Of a stretch of DNA of 64,000 nt, positions 1-12,562 are shown in pieces. The stretch's first letter is position 1; every line of letters starts with the position of its first letter. The stretch is taken from the NCBI GenBank assembly GCA_029207755.1, contig JARCOQ010000016.1, positions 5,647,001 through 5,711,000 on the forward strand. Reading direction: 5' to 3'. The translations under genes were made by a program, and so were the position numbers. The notes under the pieces were generated by a model. That model made no database searches. It was not told the DNA's origin and saw only the letters and a list, made by a program, of their open reading frames with translations. This stretch comes from Chamaea fasciata (Eukaryota > Chordata > Aves > Passeriformes > Sylviidae).

Positions 1-3000
1 AGAAGACTCAGCCTAAAATATGGAATTTTTGCAGAGTAGATTACCTGCCTAGGAAATCTTTGGCAACAGATAAATGAACCACTAACCTGCCAAATGGCTC
101 TAATGCAACAAAAATTGCATCTACTGCTGCTTACAATTGTAGTGGCCAAACATTACTGGTTTCCAAATATTTTCCTGGTGTGGTATGTTTGTAAACCAAT
201 CTCTTGAACTGCTGCTGAACTCCAGGTACATTCTCCAGGATGGTTCTAGTCCTTAGCTAAAAGATCTCAGTGAATCTGTCTTACTGTAATGGCTCACTCC
301 CATTTCCACACACTGTGTATGTTGTTTATTTTCATTCTTTAAGCATGGGATTTTATAGCCATAATTATCTCATTTTCTCATAGTGCAAACAGTCCCATTT
401 TCATTCATTAAGGTCAACATTTTCATTGTATTCTTCCTCTGTTTTTTTCTTCTATTTAAAATTTGCTGTGAACAATAAAAACAATAGATTTATGCTATCA
501 AAATACCTCGGGGTAGAGATTTATTCATAAATTGTTTTTTCACATGAGCATAGATCAAAAATGGCAATAGTAAAATGGACAGCTAGAGGAAATGATGTTT
601 TAACTCCGTTTCCATTCTCCCTAACCTTTAGAAGAAATCTACAATCATGCAACCTCATCCTCAAAGATTTTTGTGCAATAATTTTCTCCAAAATCTGGAA
701 GGCTTCAAGAAGTGCAGTCAAGCAGGTTTTAGAAGCTGGTAGCACTTCATGGTCAGCTGGCTGTGAAATCCCACTCACTACAGTCTGGAGTTTGCAAACT
801 TGGTGCTTTACAACTTTTTTAAAGGGTTGAAGGGTGGGGAGACTGCAGCCAAGCATTTATTAAGGAAGACAGTAATGCCCTGGACTTTTTCCTTTGCTTG
901 TGCTTTCTCCTGCTTCTCCTCTGCTGCAAAGTGAGCTGCAGTGCCTTCTGCCTGTCCTGTAAGCTTCACAAAATACACCAAGAGGGTTAAAGCCCTTCCT
1001 CCCTCTCCACCACCTGAGGTCCGCAAAGGAAAGGGGCTGCTGAAAGCCTGGTAAGAGGAAAAGGTCAGGGGCTGTGTATTATATCCTGTATGTTTGGATT
1101 AGCCCACAATAGCTAAATAAACTGACCTGATGTCTAATGACATTTTCAAACACTAGCTAATATAATTAGCCAAAGTATGCAGAGACAAAAGATGCACACA
1201 GACTCACCAAAAAACATCCGTGCAAGCAATGACCCAACGGAATTTCAGCAGTTTGGCCACACCAGCCAGGGTCAAATATAAAGGAATTCAAGTTAAAAAA
1301 CCTGCTGACTAGAAAAGACTCCTGCCTTGCCCATTCTTACCACTCCTATTGATATGCAGCTATCAGGTTTTTTGCAGAGAACAACGTTTCTGAAACAGAA
1401 TCATGGTCTTTTTGAAATAAAATAAAAGGCATGCTACTGACATGAACCACAAGCTTGGAATACTTTGGAAAAGCTTCTACGATTTAGCAGGGTTAGCAGG
1501 TCTGAGGGATTTTCACTAAAAATCACATGAGGATCAGGTCAGCAGAGGAAGGAGCTGTGATGGAGGAGGTTCCCACTCCTGTAATGATGGAGCTGGCACA
1601 AGGAGAGTAACCCTGAGCTGCCTCAGCTGCTCAGTGCACAGCAGTGCCCCTCAGAACGAGCTCCTCTGTTGTCCCAAGCAGGTGCCACTCGCTTTCTGGT
1701 GGCCCTCAGTAGAAAAGAGGCTGTGACACATCCAGCTTCCACAGCCAGTTTCACCAGAGCTCATCTGGAATGGCCCTCAGGGAGAGCTGGGTGAATTCCT
1801 CAAACCAGAGACGCTGGTTCTGAGGAATGAATGCATGATTAATGGGGTTGCAGCACTGGTACAATTGTGGTCGTCTTTTTAAAGTTTTCCATCAAAGTTC
1901 TTGCAACCTGAAATACTGTAGCAGATGAAAAAGGAAAGGCACTTAAAACTGTGCCCATATAAAAGGCAGTGCTAATGCCACTAATCTAAAATTTGTAAAT
2001 AAGTCTTGCTTACCTCAGCTGATTTGCACATTCAGTTTCATTTTTTTATGTAATTACCAAAGCATTTTCAGACTTGTTATGACCAAATATGAACTTGCTG
2101 AATATTCACACTAAGATGAAACAGAAATCAACAGTCTTGACAGAACCCCATTAATACTACACCTTGCTTCACACTTAAAACAGTAATACTGAAAATGAGA
2201 AGGACTGTCAGTGGGGATTGGCTTCATTCTGTGCAATGAACCAGGAGATCTTTGCCCAGAGTCTCTATCCTGAACCATCAACTGCTTGCATTCCCTTGAA
2301 GGTACCAGCTTAAGATAAAAATATACTGAGGAATATTTGTAATAATTCTTTATATGAATGACCACTCTTTATAGACACTCTGCATATGGGTATGAAGGGC
2401 TGAACACAGCCACTTATTCACTAATATTGTCGTGATGCTTCAATGAAACCACTTCAGCTCACAAAAATAATACTCTGGCAACCACAGTCCTGAATAACTA
2501 CTTTCACTTTAACCTTGTGATTTGTTTATTTCACCTGAATCACTGACTCTACCTAAGTTACTGCACAGAGCACTCCTGAAAGGTGAGCTTCTAAAAGTCA
2601 CTATAATGTCGAACAAAATTGAATGGAACTTTGTTTTGATCTTACTTAGCTTCTGTAAGTAAAAACTATTACTAGAATCGTCTGTCAGTGAGATGTAGTA
2701 GCATGTTAGGGACATCAGCGCCTTAAACATATGGTGACTTAAACATCTGAACCACTACAGGTTATTCTGTAAATAAAAACCTGCACTGTTCACATCCCAC
2801 TTTCATATTAACAGAGTTACCTGTAATTATGAACTTCAGGGCTGTGCATTAACTTTATAGAACCATCAGCCATGAGAGATATATTTGGGGTAAGATGAAC
2901 AGGGAGCTGCCATATTTAATTCAGTGTATGAATCAAGCCAAAAGCATTGAATACTTCACTGCATCTGAAAATTCATCTTGTGAGGAGACCCCCAAGGCTT

Positions 3001-3349
3001 CTGTGATTTCTCCTGCCTAGTGGTGACAAAAAAAAAAAAAAACCAACTCATAATGTTCTCTGTGTGTGTCTCATGCTCATACCAGACACCTATCCAGCTG
3101 AACCTCCACCATGTGCACAGCAAAAATAACCTGGCTTGTGCTTAAAGGTGTTTTAGGTCTGGGCGAATTTTCCTGGCAGGTTACAGAAGAGGTTCCACCT
3201 TCACAGAGGTTTGTGCTTGCTGACCTCACAATGAGGCAGAGTTTAAAAATAAGTCACCAAAGTAAACCTCAACATTTCCCTCAGACCCCTTGCAGCTGTG
3301 TGGCCAGGACCAAGTCTCAGCACAAAACCCCATCCATAGATCTGCCCAC

Positions 3350-3450
3350 GGATTCTTTGATCATATTAGGGTTAAACTCCTTTATGATTGATAAGTAGAA
3401 GCATATCTTAAATTTTATTGCTCTGGGGAGACCAGAAAACACAAGAAATA
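3350..3450 (+). repeat. Diverged direct repeat, copy 1
   Basis: This segment resembles 4525-4625 in the same orientation. The best-kept core is AACTCCTTTATGRTTGATAA. It is followed in both copies by a similar AGTA, TTTTATTGCT or TTTACTGCTT, GAGG-like and GGAAAACACA-like series. I compared them by eye only. It could be a local tandem duplication or two copies of an old interspersed repeat. Confidence 0.45.
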
Positions 3451-4524
3451 TCTGGAAAAATTCTCTTAAGTATGGATATTGTTGAAATGTGGACCTTTAT
3501 GGTCAAAGCACAACAATCTCCCCTGCCACAAGTTCCCCAAGGTGATCAACTACCACTTGTTACTACAAGCTGTAGATACACAGCATAACCGTGTCAGGGA
3601 TTCCGTATCTCTGCACTCAGACAAACCTTGTGGAAAGTCTGCTGGACAAACCCAGCCAGGAAAATGGAAAAAGTATTAGGTAGTGGGCACTGCAGCCTGA
3701 AAGAAGTGATGGACTGATGGGGCCTATAAGAGCAAGCAGCTGCCTCTAGAAAACCAGAAGAGCAGCAGACTCAAAGGAGCCACATTATTACCTCCTGCTC
3801 TCCCTGGAGACCAGAGGAGTGCTATTCCATCTCCCAATCTCTGCTTTTTTTTTCCCCCTGCAAAAAGCTGATACGCTAAAGTTTATGAGGTCTGAATTTC
3901 AACAGGAAGGCACACTTCCCCTTCAACTCCGTGCTCAGCTGTCACTGGTATTATCCAATATAAATCAACAACACAGTTTGGGTTTTCTTCTCCGTGTTTC
4001 AAAATACAAACCATACATTACGGCTTAACCAAATGAGTGATAAGTATGAAATACTACAAACCATAAAAAAAGGAAAAGTCATAATCCTGGGCTGCCCCAC
4101 ACTGTCTCCTCAAAGAAATACTACTTCAGAGATTAAAGAAGTGCTTGTTTATTTAATAATTTGACCAATCTCCAGCAATAGAAAATCTAACGGAAAATAC
4201 TTACATGGGATCTACAAGCAGAGCTGCTGTGTGATAGACATTATAAATAGAGATTTGGGGGTTTTTAACTTTTATATAAACAATAAAAGCTTGGCCAAAG
4301 GGAACAAAAAAATAACTGAACTAAGCAAATACTTAAGTCATAAATACCAACACTCAAAAAGTTCTCAGGCGTTAACCTTAGAGCCTATCTCAGAGTCCTG
4401 TTGTGAAGTTTTAGCTTCTAAGAAACTGCAAAATTTCAAAATAAGTTGAATAAATAAGCAACTAATGATGTAAAATAACAAAACATTTATACAGCAAAAG
4501 AAGATACGCATGCTAACATGAGTG

Positions 4525-4625
4525 ACAAATTCTTCATTCATTTTATGGTTCAACTCCTTTATGGTTGATAAGTAAAATACTAAACTTTACTGCTTTGAGG
4601 GAGGAAGGAAAACACATAAATTATT
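4525..4625 (+). repeat. Diverged direct repeat, copy 2
   Basis: Partner of the segment at 3350-3450, about 1.17 kb upstream. Similarity starts near an ATTCTTY-ATCAT-like stretch ahead of the shared core and fades after the ACACA-like end. I do not recognise the family. Confidence 0.45.
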
Positions 4626-5045
4626 TCTTCATTACAGTTTTAAAAGGCAAATTATTTAAGGACTATTTGTATTCAAGCTAAATAGACGGAATCATGATGT
4701 TACAGGCTTTTTATTCAAATGCAAAGAATTTACATTCACCTACCACCTCATTAAAGTCAGATGATAGAGCAGCACCATTTTCCTTATGAGACTTCTTTTT
4801 TCCCCCCAATTAAAATGTTTCTTCTGAATGCTTAAAAGAATTCTGAGGTTTACAGTATTTTTTAAAGCTCCCGTTGGCTCTTTTTCAGGTCTAATGTAGG
4901 TTACTGCCTTAAGTCTCCAGAGGGCAAGTGGAAGTCGCAGGGTTTTGCTAAACAGCATCGTGTTTCCGAGGTGGGGGGAAATGACTGCCGGCATACACAG
5001 CTCTGATGAGCAGCTCTGAAGAAAATCACCAACAGAGTATTTTTG

Positions 5046-5560
5046 TCAGCTTGGCTCGTTCTGCTGCGGGTCCGTGACTCTGTTACCGTGCACAGAGGAG
5101 CTGCTCTGACGGTCAGATCCTTTTCCTGTAGCGAAGCTCTCCGGGTCTGATGCGGCCGCTGTTTGTCCCCCGTTACGTAATGACACCAAAGGCTGAAGAA
5201 CTGTTCCCCGAACCGCTTTCCAAAACAAGACCTCCCCCAAGCCTTTCACAACCCGGGGCAGGGTACACAGCACGGTGCCTAGGGCAGGATCAGGCCCTGG
5301 CTCAGCCAGAGCTCCAATGAGAGCGTGTGGCTGCAGCTTAGGGGATTTATGAGCACGTCTGTGCAGGGCAGTCACATGCAGCCACAGTGTCCAGAGCCAC
5401 GCCGAGGGCACCGCGGCCACGGCCACTGTTCACCCTGCCCCAGAAATGAGACTCTGCTGAGCTCACCCACTCGCAGAAGGGTCTGCCTTGATGGGCAAAA
5501 TGCTTCTGCCGGCCGTCCAGGGACAGCAAGGCAGTGCCTCCTCCCAGGTGAGATTTTAAG
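5046..5560. promoter_or_regulatory. CpG-rich patch, possible orphan CpG island
   Basis: This half kilobase has many CpG dinucleotides, a GCGGCCGC site near 5152 and a TTACGTAA palindrome near 5173 (a PAR-bZIP/C/EBP-type site). It is flanked on both sides by AT-rich, CpG-poor DNA. Several overlapping open frames run through it on both strands, as expected of GC-rich DNA, and none looks like a protein I know. It may be an alternative promoter of C7orf50, a promoter of a non-coding transcript, or an enhancer. No exon is assigned. Confidence 0.4.
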
Positions 5561-6872
5561 CGGTCCTCCTTTTAGATTGCTTTTGGTTTGTTAAGAGCCT
5601 AGGAAGAATTTACGTGAATGCATCTAAGCCTTGGATCAGTGAAAATGAATAGTGCCGTCATTAGGAAACAATGTTTGCTTTTCAGATAACAGTCCTTAAG
5701 GGAAAACATCACTGTTTGAATTTGTCACACTCCCCTTCTATCTGGCTCGCCAAAATAAAGTCACAGTAGCTTTTCTTGTGCGTATCAATTTTCATGCACA
5801 TTAGGCTAGATTTCTCACTGTTTCTTTAGGTAATAACTATGTGCTTTAATTTATTTATTGCTCTGGATATACAAGATCTCTATGTTTCTGTATATTAAAT
5901 CTAGAAGTATTACAAGGGAGGAGAGAAGTATAGCAGAGGAATTGATCAAAAGTTAATCCAATTAGTCTTTAAGAGAAAAAAGTTCTCAGTGAAAGTGAGA
6001 TCTTTATGAATCTTTTATTCACAGGATAGTAATAAACGTGCAGCAAACCACACTAAAATATTACTGCAAAGCAGATAGACACAGCAGTAACTAATTAACT
6101 AATTAATCACAATTAAGTTGCATTTTCATTTATATTATAAGAGAAGGTAAGCCAAAGGCAAACTTCAAAGCACCAAAAATTTCCTAACTGGGTTCAGCAG
6201 AAGCTTTGAATAAGCAGAATGACTGCTGTCCTTTTAGCCTTCATAAGCATTCTGAACTACACTAATCACTGTGATTTTTGCAAATCTGTTTTCTACTGTA
6301 CATAGCAGAATACCTCCTTTCCCTTAGGGCTCTGTCAGCTGAACTTTACGTTGTTCTGATAGAAATGCTAAAGCAGCATAAAAGGCAGCACCCTATTTGT
6401 CATGCCAGCATCATATCCAGCACATGTTTGATTGGCTCCATCAAAGCCTGAGCAGAATTCCATGCATTTCTACACAAGTCAGACTGAGTCTGAAGTGATG
6501 CAACAAAGTTAATCAAATGTCTGGTCAAAGTGATTAATGTAAACATCAATGTTTGTGATTTGTACATCAGTCTGATTCATCTGAACTCCTGCATGCAGGA
6601 TCTGAACAGCAGATAAGAGGTTGTCAGAATATTCTGCGTATTTTCCACAATAGCCACAGCAAGTATGGCTCATTTAAGTGAAGACAGACCAGCAGGCTCC
6701 AGTGACCTCCCTACAAACTGTGCTTTACTGTTCTCAGCACCCGGTGCCTGTGTGAGCTCTGTAAAAACAACCATTTATCAATCATTAGTAAGAAACTGGC
6801 GCTCTGACAAACTAATTACTCCTCAGGCTTCCACCCATTAGCACAGGAGGAAGCAGATTACACATTTATTTT
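5561..6872. other. Non-coding stretch, nothing recognised
   Basis: AT-rich DNA without a credible open frame, with TTAATTAACTAATTAAT-type sequence near 6090-6110. No repeat family recognised. Confidence 0.6.
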
Positions 6873-7110
6873 TGTGGTGGGCTGACCTCGGCTGGGCACC
6901 AGGTACCCACCAAAGCCACTCTATCCCTCCCCTCCGTGGCTGGACAGGGAGAGAAAATAAAACTCAAAGCTCGTGGGTTAATTGAAGGAGAGGGAGAGAT
7001 CACTCACCCATTACCATCCTGAACAAAACAGATTCAACTTACAAAAATTTAATTCATTAACCATCAAATTAGGGCAGGGTAATGAGAAATAAAACTGAAC
7101 ACCTTTCCCA
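6873..7110 (-). mobile_element. Truncated endogenous-retrovirus LTR, 3' part
   Basis: Read on the minus strand, the segment ends in GCCCACCACA, an LTR-type 3' terminus (CA end at 6873). It resembles a repeat common in bird genomes with landmarks here on the plus strand: GTGGTGGGCTGACCT, CACCAGGTACCCACCAAAGC, GGACAGGGAGAGAAAATA, GGGAGAGATCACTCA and GGTAATGAGAAATAAAA. Similarity stops at about 7110, so the 5' part of the LTR is missing and there is no partner LTR or internal coding region nearby. The far boundary is approximate. I recognise it from general familiarity with avian repeats; an ERVL-type assignment is likely but was not computed. Confidence 0.6.
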
Positions 7111-10100
7111 AAAGCTTGCCATGCAAACCCAATGTAATTTTACATATGAGGGCTCCTGCAGTAACAAAGGTGCTACAGAAGTTGGCTGTGGTTCCTGAAG
7201 CAGGCAAGACTTGCTAAAAACAACATGTTACCTAAGTAGGACATGAAGAAATCTCTACAAAAAGTCTGTTCAAAATTTTAGAGGGTTAATTCTTGTATGG
7301 CATGTGGATGGATACACTGCTGTTAGTAAGCTCTAGTATTTATTGCCATGTCATTAATGTGTCTGTAGTTCCAGGGATTTGTAGAAATCCTAACCATGGC
7401 TTTTTAAAATACCATGGAATGGATGCGGTGTGGGCAGCAGGTGGCTACTGGTAGTAGACTCCAGGTGTAACTTCACAGATGTTTTTGTAATGGGAGGCTT
7501 TAGGTTTAAAGAGTCCAGGTATACAGAGGTATCAGTCTCCTTTGCACATTTCTTCCCACAAAATTACTTGGGGTTTTGTTGGTTTTTTGTTTTTGCTTTT
7601 GTTTTTGTTTTTCCCTTGGAAACATTTGTCCAGCCTCATGTTGGCCTGCAAAAACAATACCCACTAAGAGTAAGTACCTAAGGAAGCATCCCCACCCCCA
7701 GATCTGTGGGAAGGATGGCCACAGACTCAAATGAAATCATCAAATACTTAAACCTGTCAAACTCTTTGTCAGCATCGCAGAAGAGAATGTGCTAAGGGTT
7801 ATTTTCAAGTTTGATATATACATCTGGCTGCAGTGGAGAGTCTCAGAAGAAACTGAGTTTGTTGGTAGAACATTTTGATGTCTAAGGGATAAAAAATCCA
7901 TGTCGCTGATAAAGTGGAGTGGGGCGTGGCACATGGCAAGCAATAGATGGACAAATCAGAACTCATTCATCTCAGAAAGATGCCTCAGGCCCCTGGTAAA
8001 TGAAAATTCTTATTCTAAATCTTACCATCTAATAATAACCAACCTTAGATGACATTAATATTATACTAGACCCCCTAGAATGTAAATTTAAAATATTTTA
8101 TTCAGACAGTATAAATGGAATAAGATGTAATCAGTAATTATGCAAGTTCATCCAGGAGGCAGCTAGAAAATGCTATTTCCTTCACCAAGCAGTGAAAATT
8201 AAAAGCCACAGGAGTGTCAGGAACAAGATGTTTCAGACTTGCCAGCAATTAACAGAAAGATATGTTTATCTCCAGCGGATGTGAGAAATTTTGAAGTAGT
8301 TTCAGCCTTAATGCAACTATGCTGAGGGCTGATTTTCCCCTTCAACCTCTAAACGCAAACCAGTTTTATAATTCTTCTATATGCTATCTGATAAAGAACT
8401 GTGTCAATTTTTCTGCTTTTACTGGAAATCTGGTCCCTGTGGTCAGAGTCTGTTCCACAAGAGTTTCCTCCCCAGCCAATGTGATGGTCTGCTTGATAAG
8501 TCACGTAGTCAGTTTCACCAGTGTTTCTAATAGGAAACAGCATTATGTTAGAGTTTCCAGGAAAAGTACCATCTGTGCCTCCTGTCAGTCTCTGCAACTG
8601 GCACCAAAAGATCTGTGGGGAATGTTTCTGTACTGCCAAATTTCAGCAGAGTTCCCTGCCCAAGCCCTGAGCACGGGTGAAGCTGACAAACAGTGGGAGA
8701 AGATAAGAGCTGCTGTTTCCACCCTGCCAGCTCACCAGGCCAACTCATTTACAGACTAATTCCAGCACAGTCCGTGCACCTTTGACACACTCTTCCTGGA
8801 ATAAATTAGGTCAGCAAATCCCAGAATTGGCAGAATTTGCACTAATTTTGATTGGCGAGAATCTGTCTTCTTCACTGGAGTGATGCTGATTTACACGAAC
8901 CAGAAGTGCAAACATTCCTTAGCTGCAATCTGGGCAATTCCCAAACGCTGGAAATGCAGAGATCCAGGCACCTGCTATCTTCTAAGAGGTGCAAATGACC
9001 CGTTTGCACTTATTAAAGACATTACCTGAACAAAGAATTTTACCATAAAACTGTGTTTTATATTATCTCGAATGTTCAAAAGGCCTCAGCAGAAGTTACT
9101 ACGATACGATCTTTACATAAAAAACAGGAACACGTAAGTTTCATGAATTTTTTCCCACAAACTGGTCTTAACTGACCTGTTGCTCTACCGTTTAAGTGTC
9201 TATAGATACTGGGGGCAAAACTCCTTATATTTAAACACTGATGATTGCAAGATATGAAAAAATTATTAATGAAATCACCCACTTCATCTATTAAGTTCCT
9301 GAGGTCAGTATGAATGAATTATTTTCATTAAAAACAGTGGGATAAACTGTCTACTAAGTCCCACCTGCTCTGAACATCAACATCACAACAGTAAAGATGC
9401 CTTCTGAAGGTGTCCATAACCCTTGTTAGATCCAGGGAGTTGTAGTGCTTCATAGTAAAAGAATCTGCAACTTACATTCAGTTTTAAACTGAAGGAAATT
9501 ATTTACTTGTGTGTTCTCCCAGAAACTGAAATTTTCTGTATTTTTTAATTAATTCTTTTGGTTTCTGTGGCTCACCAGTTACAAGCACGCTGAAAATTCT
9601 CACGAAGGTTGAATTTTTTTAAAAGTTTGTTTTCAGTGAAGCAATTGAAAGGATTAATACATATACGTAACAACTTTCCGTCATCTTGACACTGAATGTT
9701 ACTTAAGGTAGTTGCTACTTAGTTTTAAAGTAGGATGGCTAACCCAAAATCAACTTCGGAGTGCTCTGAGAACATGGAGCAGAACTGCAGCAGTGCTCAC
9801 TGGCTGTTCAGCACTCCGAACGGCGCCATCTACTCTGCTGATGCTTAAAAGCTGTCACTTCTTGTATTCCAACTGGTCAGCTTTATAAAATGCAGAACTG
9901 GAAGCACCTTACGTAAGCTGATTTTCTAATACTGCATTCATTCTAATTATTCCTGGTGTTTAATATGCCGTAAGTTCCTGGAAGTGAATATGAATACTAG
10001 GAAAATTACTCGGGTTTCGTTTTGCATGTAATGAATCTTTTTTAAAAGCATTATCTAGTGGATATTTGAGCATCACCAAATTGTGTCTCATGTCAGGATC

Positions 10101-12507
10101 CCTGGCAGCTAAGGCCTGTAGACAGATGAACACAGGTAATCACTGTGTAAATTCATTCTGCCTGATGGAATCCTCACTTTTAGAATGCACAAAAGGAAGG
10201 TATTTCACTTTTTGCAGTGATGAAGTCCTTAAGTATTAGAAGTTACACAGTTCACTCTAGAGTGAATTCTTTCTGGCTGCACAGAAACATTAAAATAGAA
10301 ACAGTATGTCATGTTTTCCATATAGAAGCTCTTACAGGATTCAGTGATAAAGAGAAGTCAGGAAGGGGTGGAGCAGCACATCAGTGCCACTCATCCGATG
10401 CTGGGACAGGGAGAACTTAACAAAACAAGGCTGAGTTTATAGAGTTAACCCCTGCAGAGGCCCCGGTGCAGCTGTTCCCCAGCAGCTGCCAGGAGGGCAC
10501 AGCCACTGGCAACCCAACTCCCGCAGAGGCTCCACCGCAAAGAAATAAACAGCACAAAAAAGGAGGGTTTATCTGGAGTGGCAGATGTGCCTGGCAGAGA
10601 GCATCTGTGCGTGAACAAGGGATTCCTTCCACACAAATCTTTAGGGGCTGCAGTGCTGGGCTGTCTCCTCTCCACAGAACTTCTACCCCATGGTAGTTGG
10701 TTATTACAACCTTCCAGAGCACCACGACACTGCCACTCTCCAGCAGATCTAAAGGGCTCTTAAAAACACCATTTAGCAGTTTTGATGATGGTTTCCAGAG
10801 TAGCTGATCTTTTCTGTCTTCCTTTATTGGACTGTATTATCTGTTCTCATAAGCTTTAAGCTGCTTAGAAATTGAGAGGGAGAAAGAGAAACTAAAGCAA
10901 ATGTAATTATTCATTTCTGATGGACACGCACGTTGTTCTGAGCAACCTTCTATTAACTCTAAAAACAGAAGAAAGTTCTGCAGTTCTTACCTATTAGAGA
11001 ATAAGCACATCCTAAAAAACCAGTCACCATACACCAAAATCAAGTTTTCCTCCTCCTTCCACACAAAAAGCCCGTCTGAACTCATTTCTTGATGCTTAGT
11101 GACCCGTGGCAGCAATTTGCAATTTACTTTTGACATTGTCTTATATGAACTCAGATTCCAAAAGAGCTGAACGATCTAAACAGAAACCACATGCTCAGCT
11201 GACATTGCTAATAATTATATTATGTTAATAATTTTACATATTATTTATACATTTAATGATAACAATTATAAATAAAAACAAAAAGTCAAAACAGGAGGGA
11301 AAAAAAAGCATCTGTTTAGCAGGTTGCCAAGAGGCCGGGGCAGTAAGCAGATTATCAGGGCACAAGTGGGATCTGAATCACCAGGTAGCTGCTGTGCAGA
11401 TGATTTACCACAAAGGTGGCGCTTACAGAATGAGAGGATAAACAAATGAGACAGAGGCTGCCAGCATCTATGGAACAATAGCAAAGGTCACCCAGCAAGT
11501 GACAGAGGGGCCCACAGGAAGAAGCTCTGAAGACAACATTTATTCAGAATTTCTGGAAAAGCAGAGTGAGCAACCTCAAAGGTGAACCAAAGGAAAATGC
11601 AAAAACCAATTTCAGGAACATAGTTATCTCTGTATTCGTGCCATGTGCAAAGGAAATGCACCCTTACAGTTCTTGAGAATGTAATCTTTATTGCTGATGC
11701 AAAATACCAAAGAACAGCCTGAGATGACCTACGGGAAAATCACAAAAGTAGAAGTGAAAGTGTGTCTGTCATGCTTGGAAGCCCTGTCATAAGCTGGATA
11801 TGATACTCTGTGTGTGTGTGTCATATAAGCAAATAAAGATGGGTGGTGGAATGTTAATTGTAAGGGAGTCATCAGGGAGAAATAAAGAGGAAAACATTGG
11901 CCAGGCAGACATGAAACTCAAGGGGTATTTTAAGAAACCAGGAAATGCACATAAGAATTTATGTGTAGATAGAAAGAATGTTAAAGGAAAAACATTTGTC
12001 CAAGGGAAGGCAATTACCTATAGAGCTGGAAATGGGTTCACAGCACTCAAATTGTGCAGATTCAAGCAGGAGTAGACAAAAGTTGGGCTATATAAGTGAA
12101 AAGTCTTGGGTTTATTTTAATTATTAATTATTGTTATGCTGCTACTAAAGCAGGTTATATAGCAAAGAGAAAGGGTTTAGAAAACCAAAACCTGAGCCTA
12201 ATGAAGTGTGCAATCAGTGGGACCGGAAGGTTGGGTGACTGCTCTTCCATGAGTTCACTTACCATGGGAGGAAACCCCCTTGTTCCCTCTCTTTCAACTG
12301 ACCTACTCTTGCTTTTTGATTTGTACTTTTTAAAATATCCAACATAGCCTTATCATATTCAATGCTACTTTGTATCAGTTATCCCTGTTGCCTGACCCTG
12401 CCTTCTGTCACCTTACATCGCACTGAATTTACCACATTATAAATGGAACCAATATCAATTACAAACTTGGCCCTGCCAAACTGGTCAATGGTTGCACCGC
12501 AGAGACA
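7111..12507. other. Non-coding stretch, no gene recognised
   Basis: No credible exon found. The longest ATG-started frame is 146 codons on the plus strand (8319-8759). It matches no known family, is cysteine/serine-rich, and is overlapped by open frames on the other strand, so I treat it as chance. Around 10360-10750 the DNA is more GC-rich than its surroundings, without a recognisable domain. A TG run of about 12 bases lies near 11808-11821. By synteny this is probably C7orf50 intron and GPR146 upstream DNA. Confidence 0.55.
9824..9836 (-). promoter_or_regulatory. CTCF-like motif candidate
   Basis: On the minus strand the bases read AGAGTAGATGGCG, which fit 11 of 13 positions of the CTCF core CCASYAGRKGGCR (the first two bases are off). 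The match is by eye. A short motif like this can occur by chance in 64 kb. Confidence 0.25.
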
Positions 12508-12562
12508 TAAATGATAGGGTTGGAAAGGGCCTGTTTCTCAGCCCAGCCCCCAGTATCAAGCA
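12508..12562 (-). mobile_element. Possible CR1 LINE 3'-end remnant
   Basis: The plus strand reads GATAGGGTTGGAAAGGGCCT followed by a C-rich CAGCCCAGCCCCCAG. This resembles the reverse complement of the conserved CR1 3' end (GGTTGGAAGGGACCT then CCAACCCCC). It is short and diverged, and only the 3' tip is visible. Confidence 0.4.

Larger units (their letters stand above)
1..5045. other. Non-coding stretch, no gene recognised
   Basis: I see no convincing exon here on either strand. Open frames are short, overlap on opposite strands and match no family I know. The stretch is AT-rich and holds ordinary short homopolymers, such as the A-run near 3029-3042. The only internal structure I can point to is a diverged direct repeat (see about 3350 and 4525). 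By synteny with human it would be intron of the antisense gene C7orf50, which is inference. Confidence 0.6.

Noticed and set aside
8319..8759. 146-codon ATG-started plus-strand frame
   Set aside because: No recognisable domain, overlapped by minus-strand frames of similar quality, and no splice or polyA context. One frame of this size is expected by chance in 64 kb.
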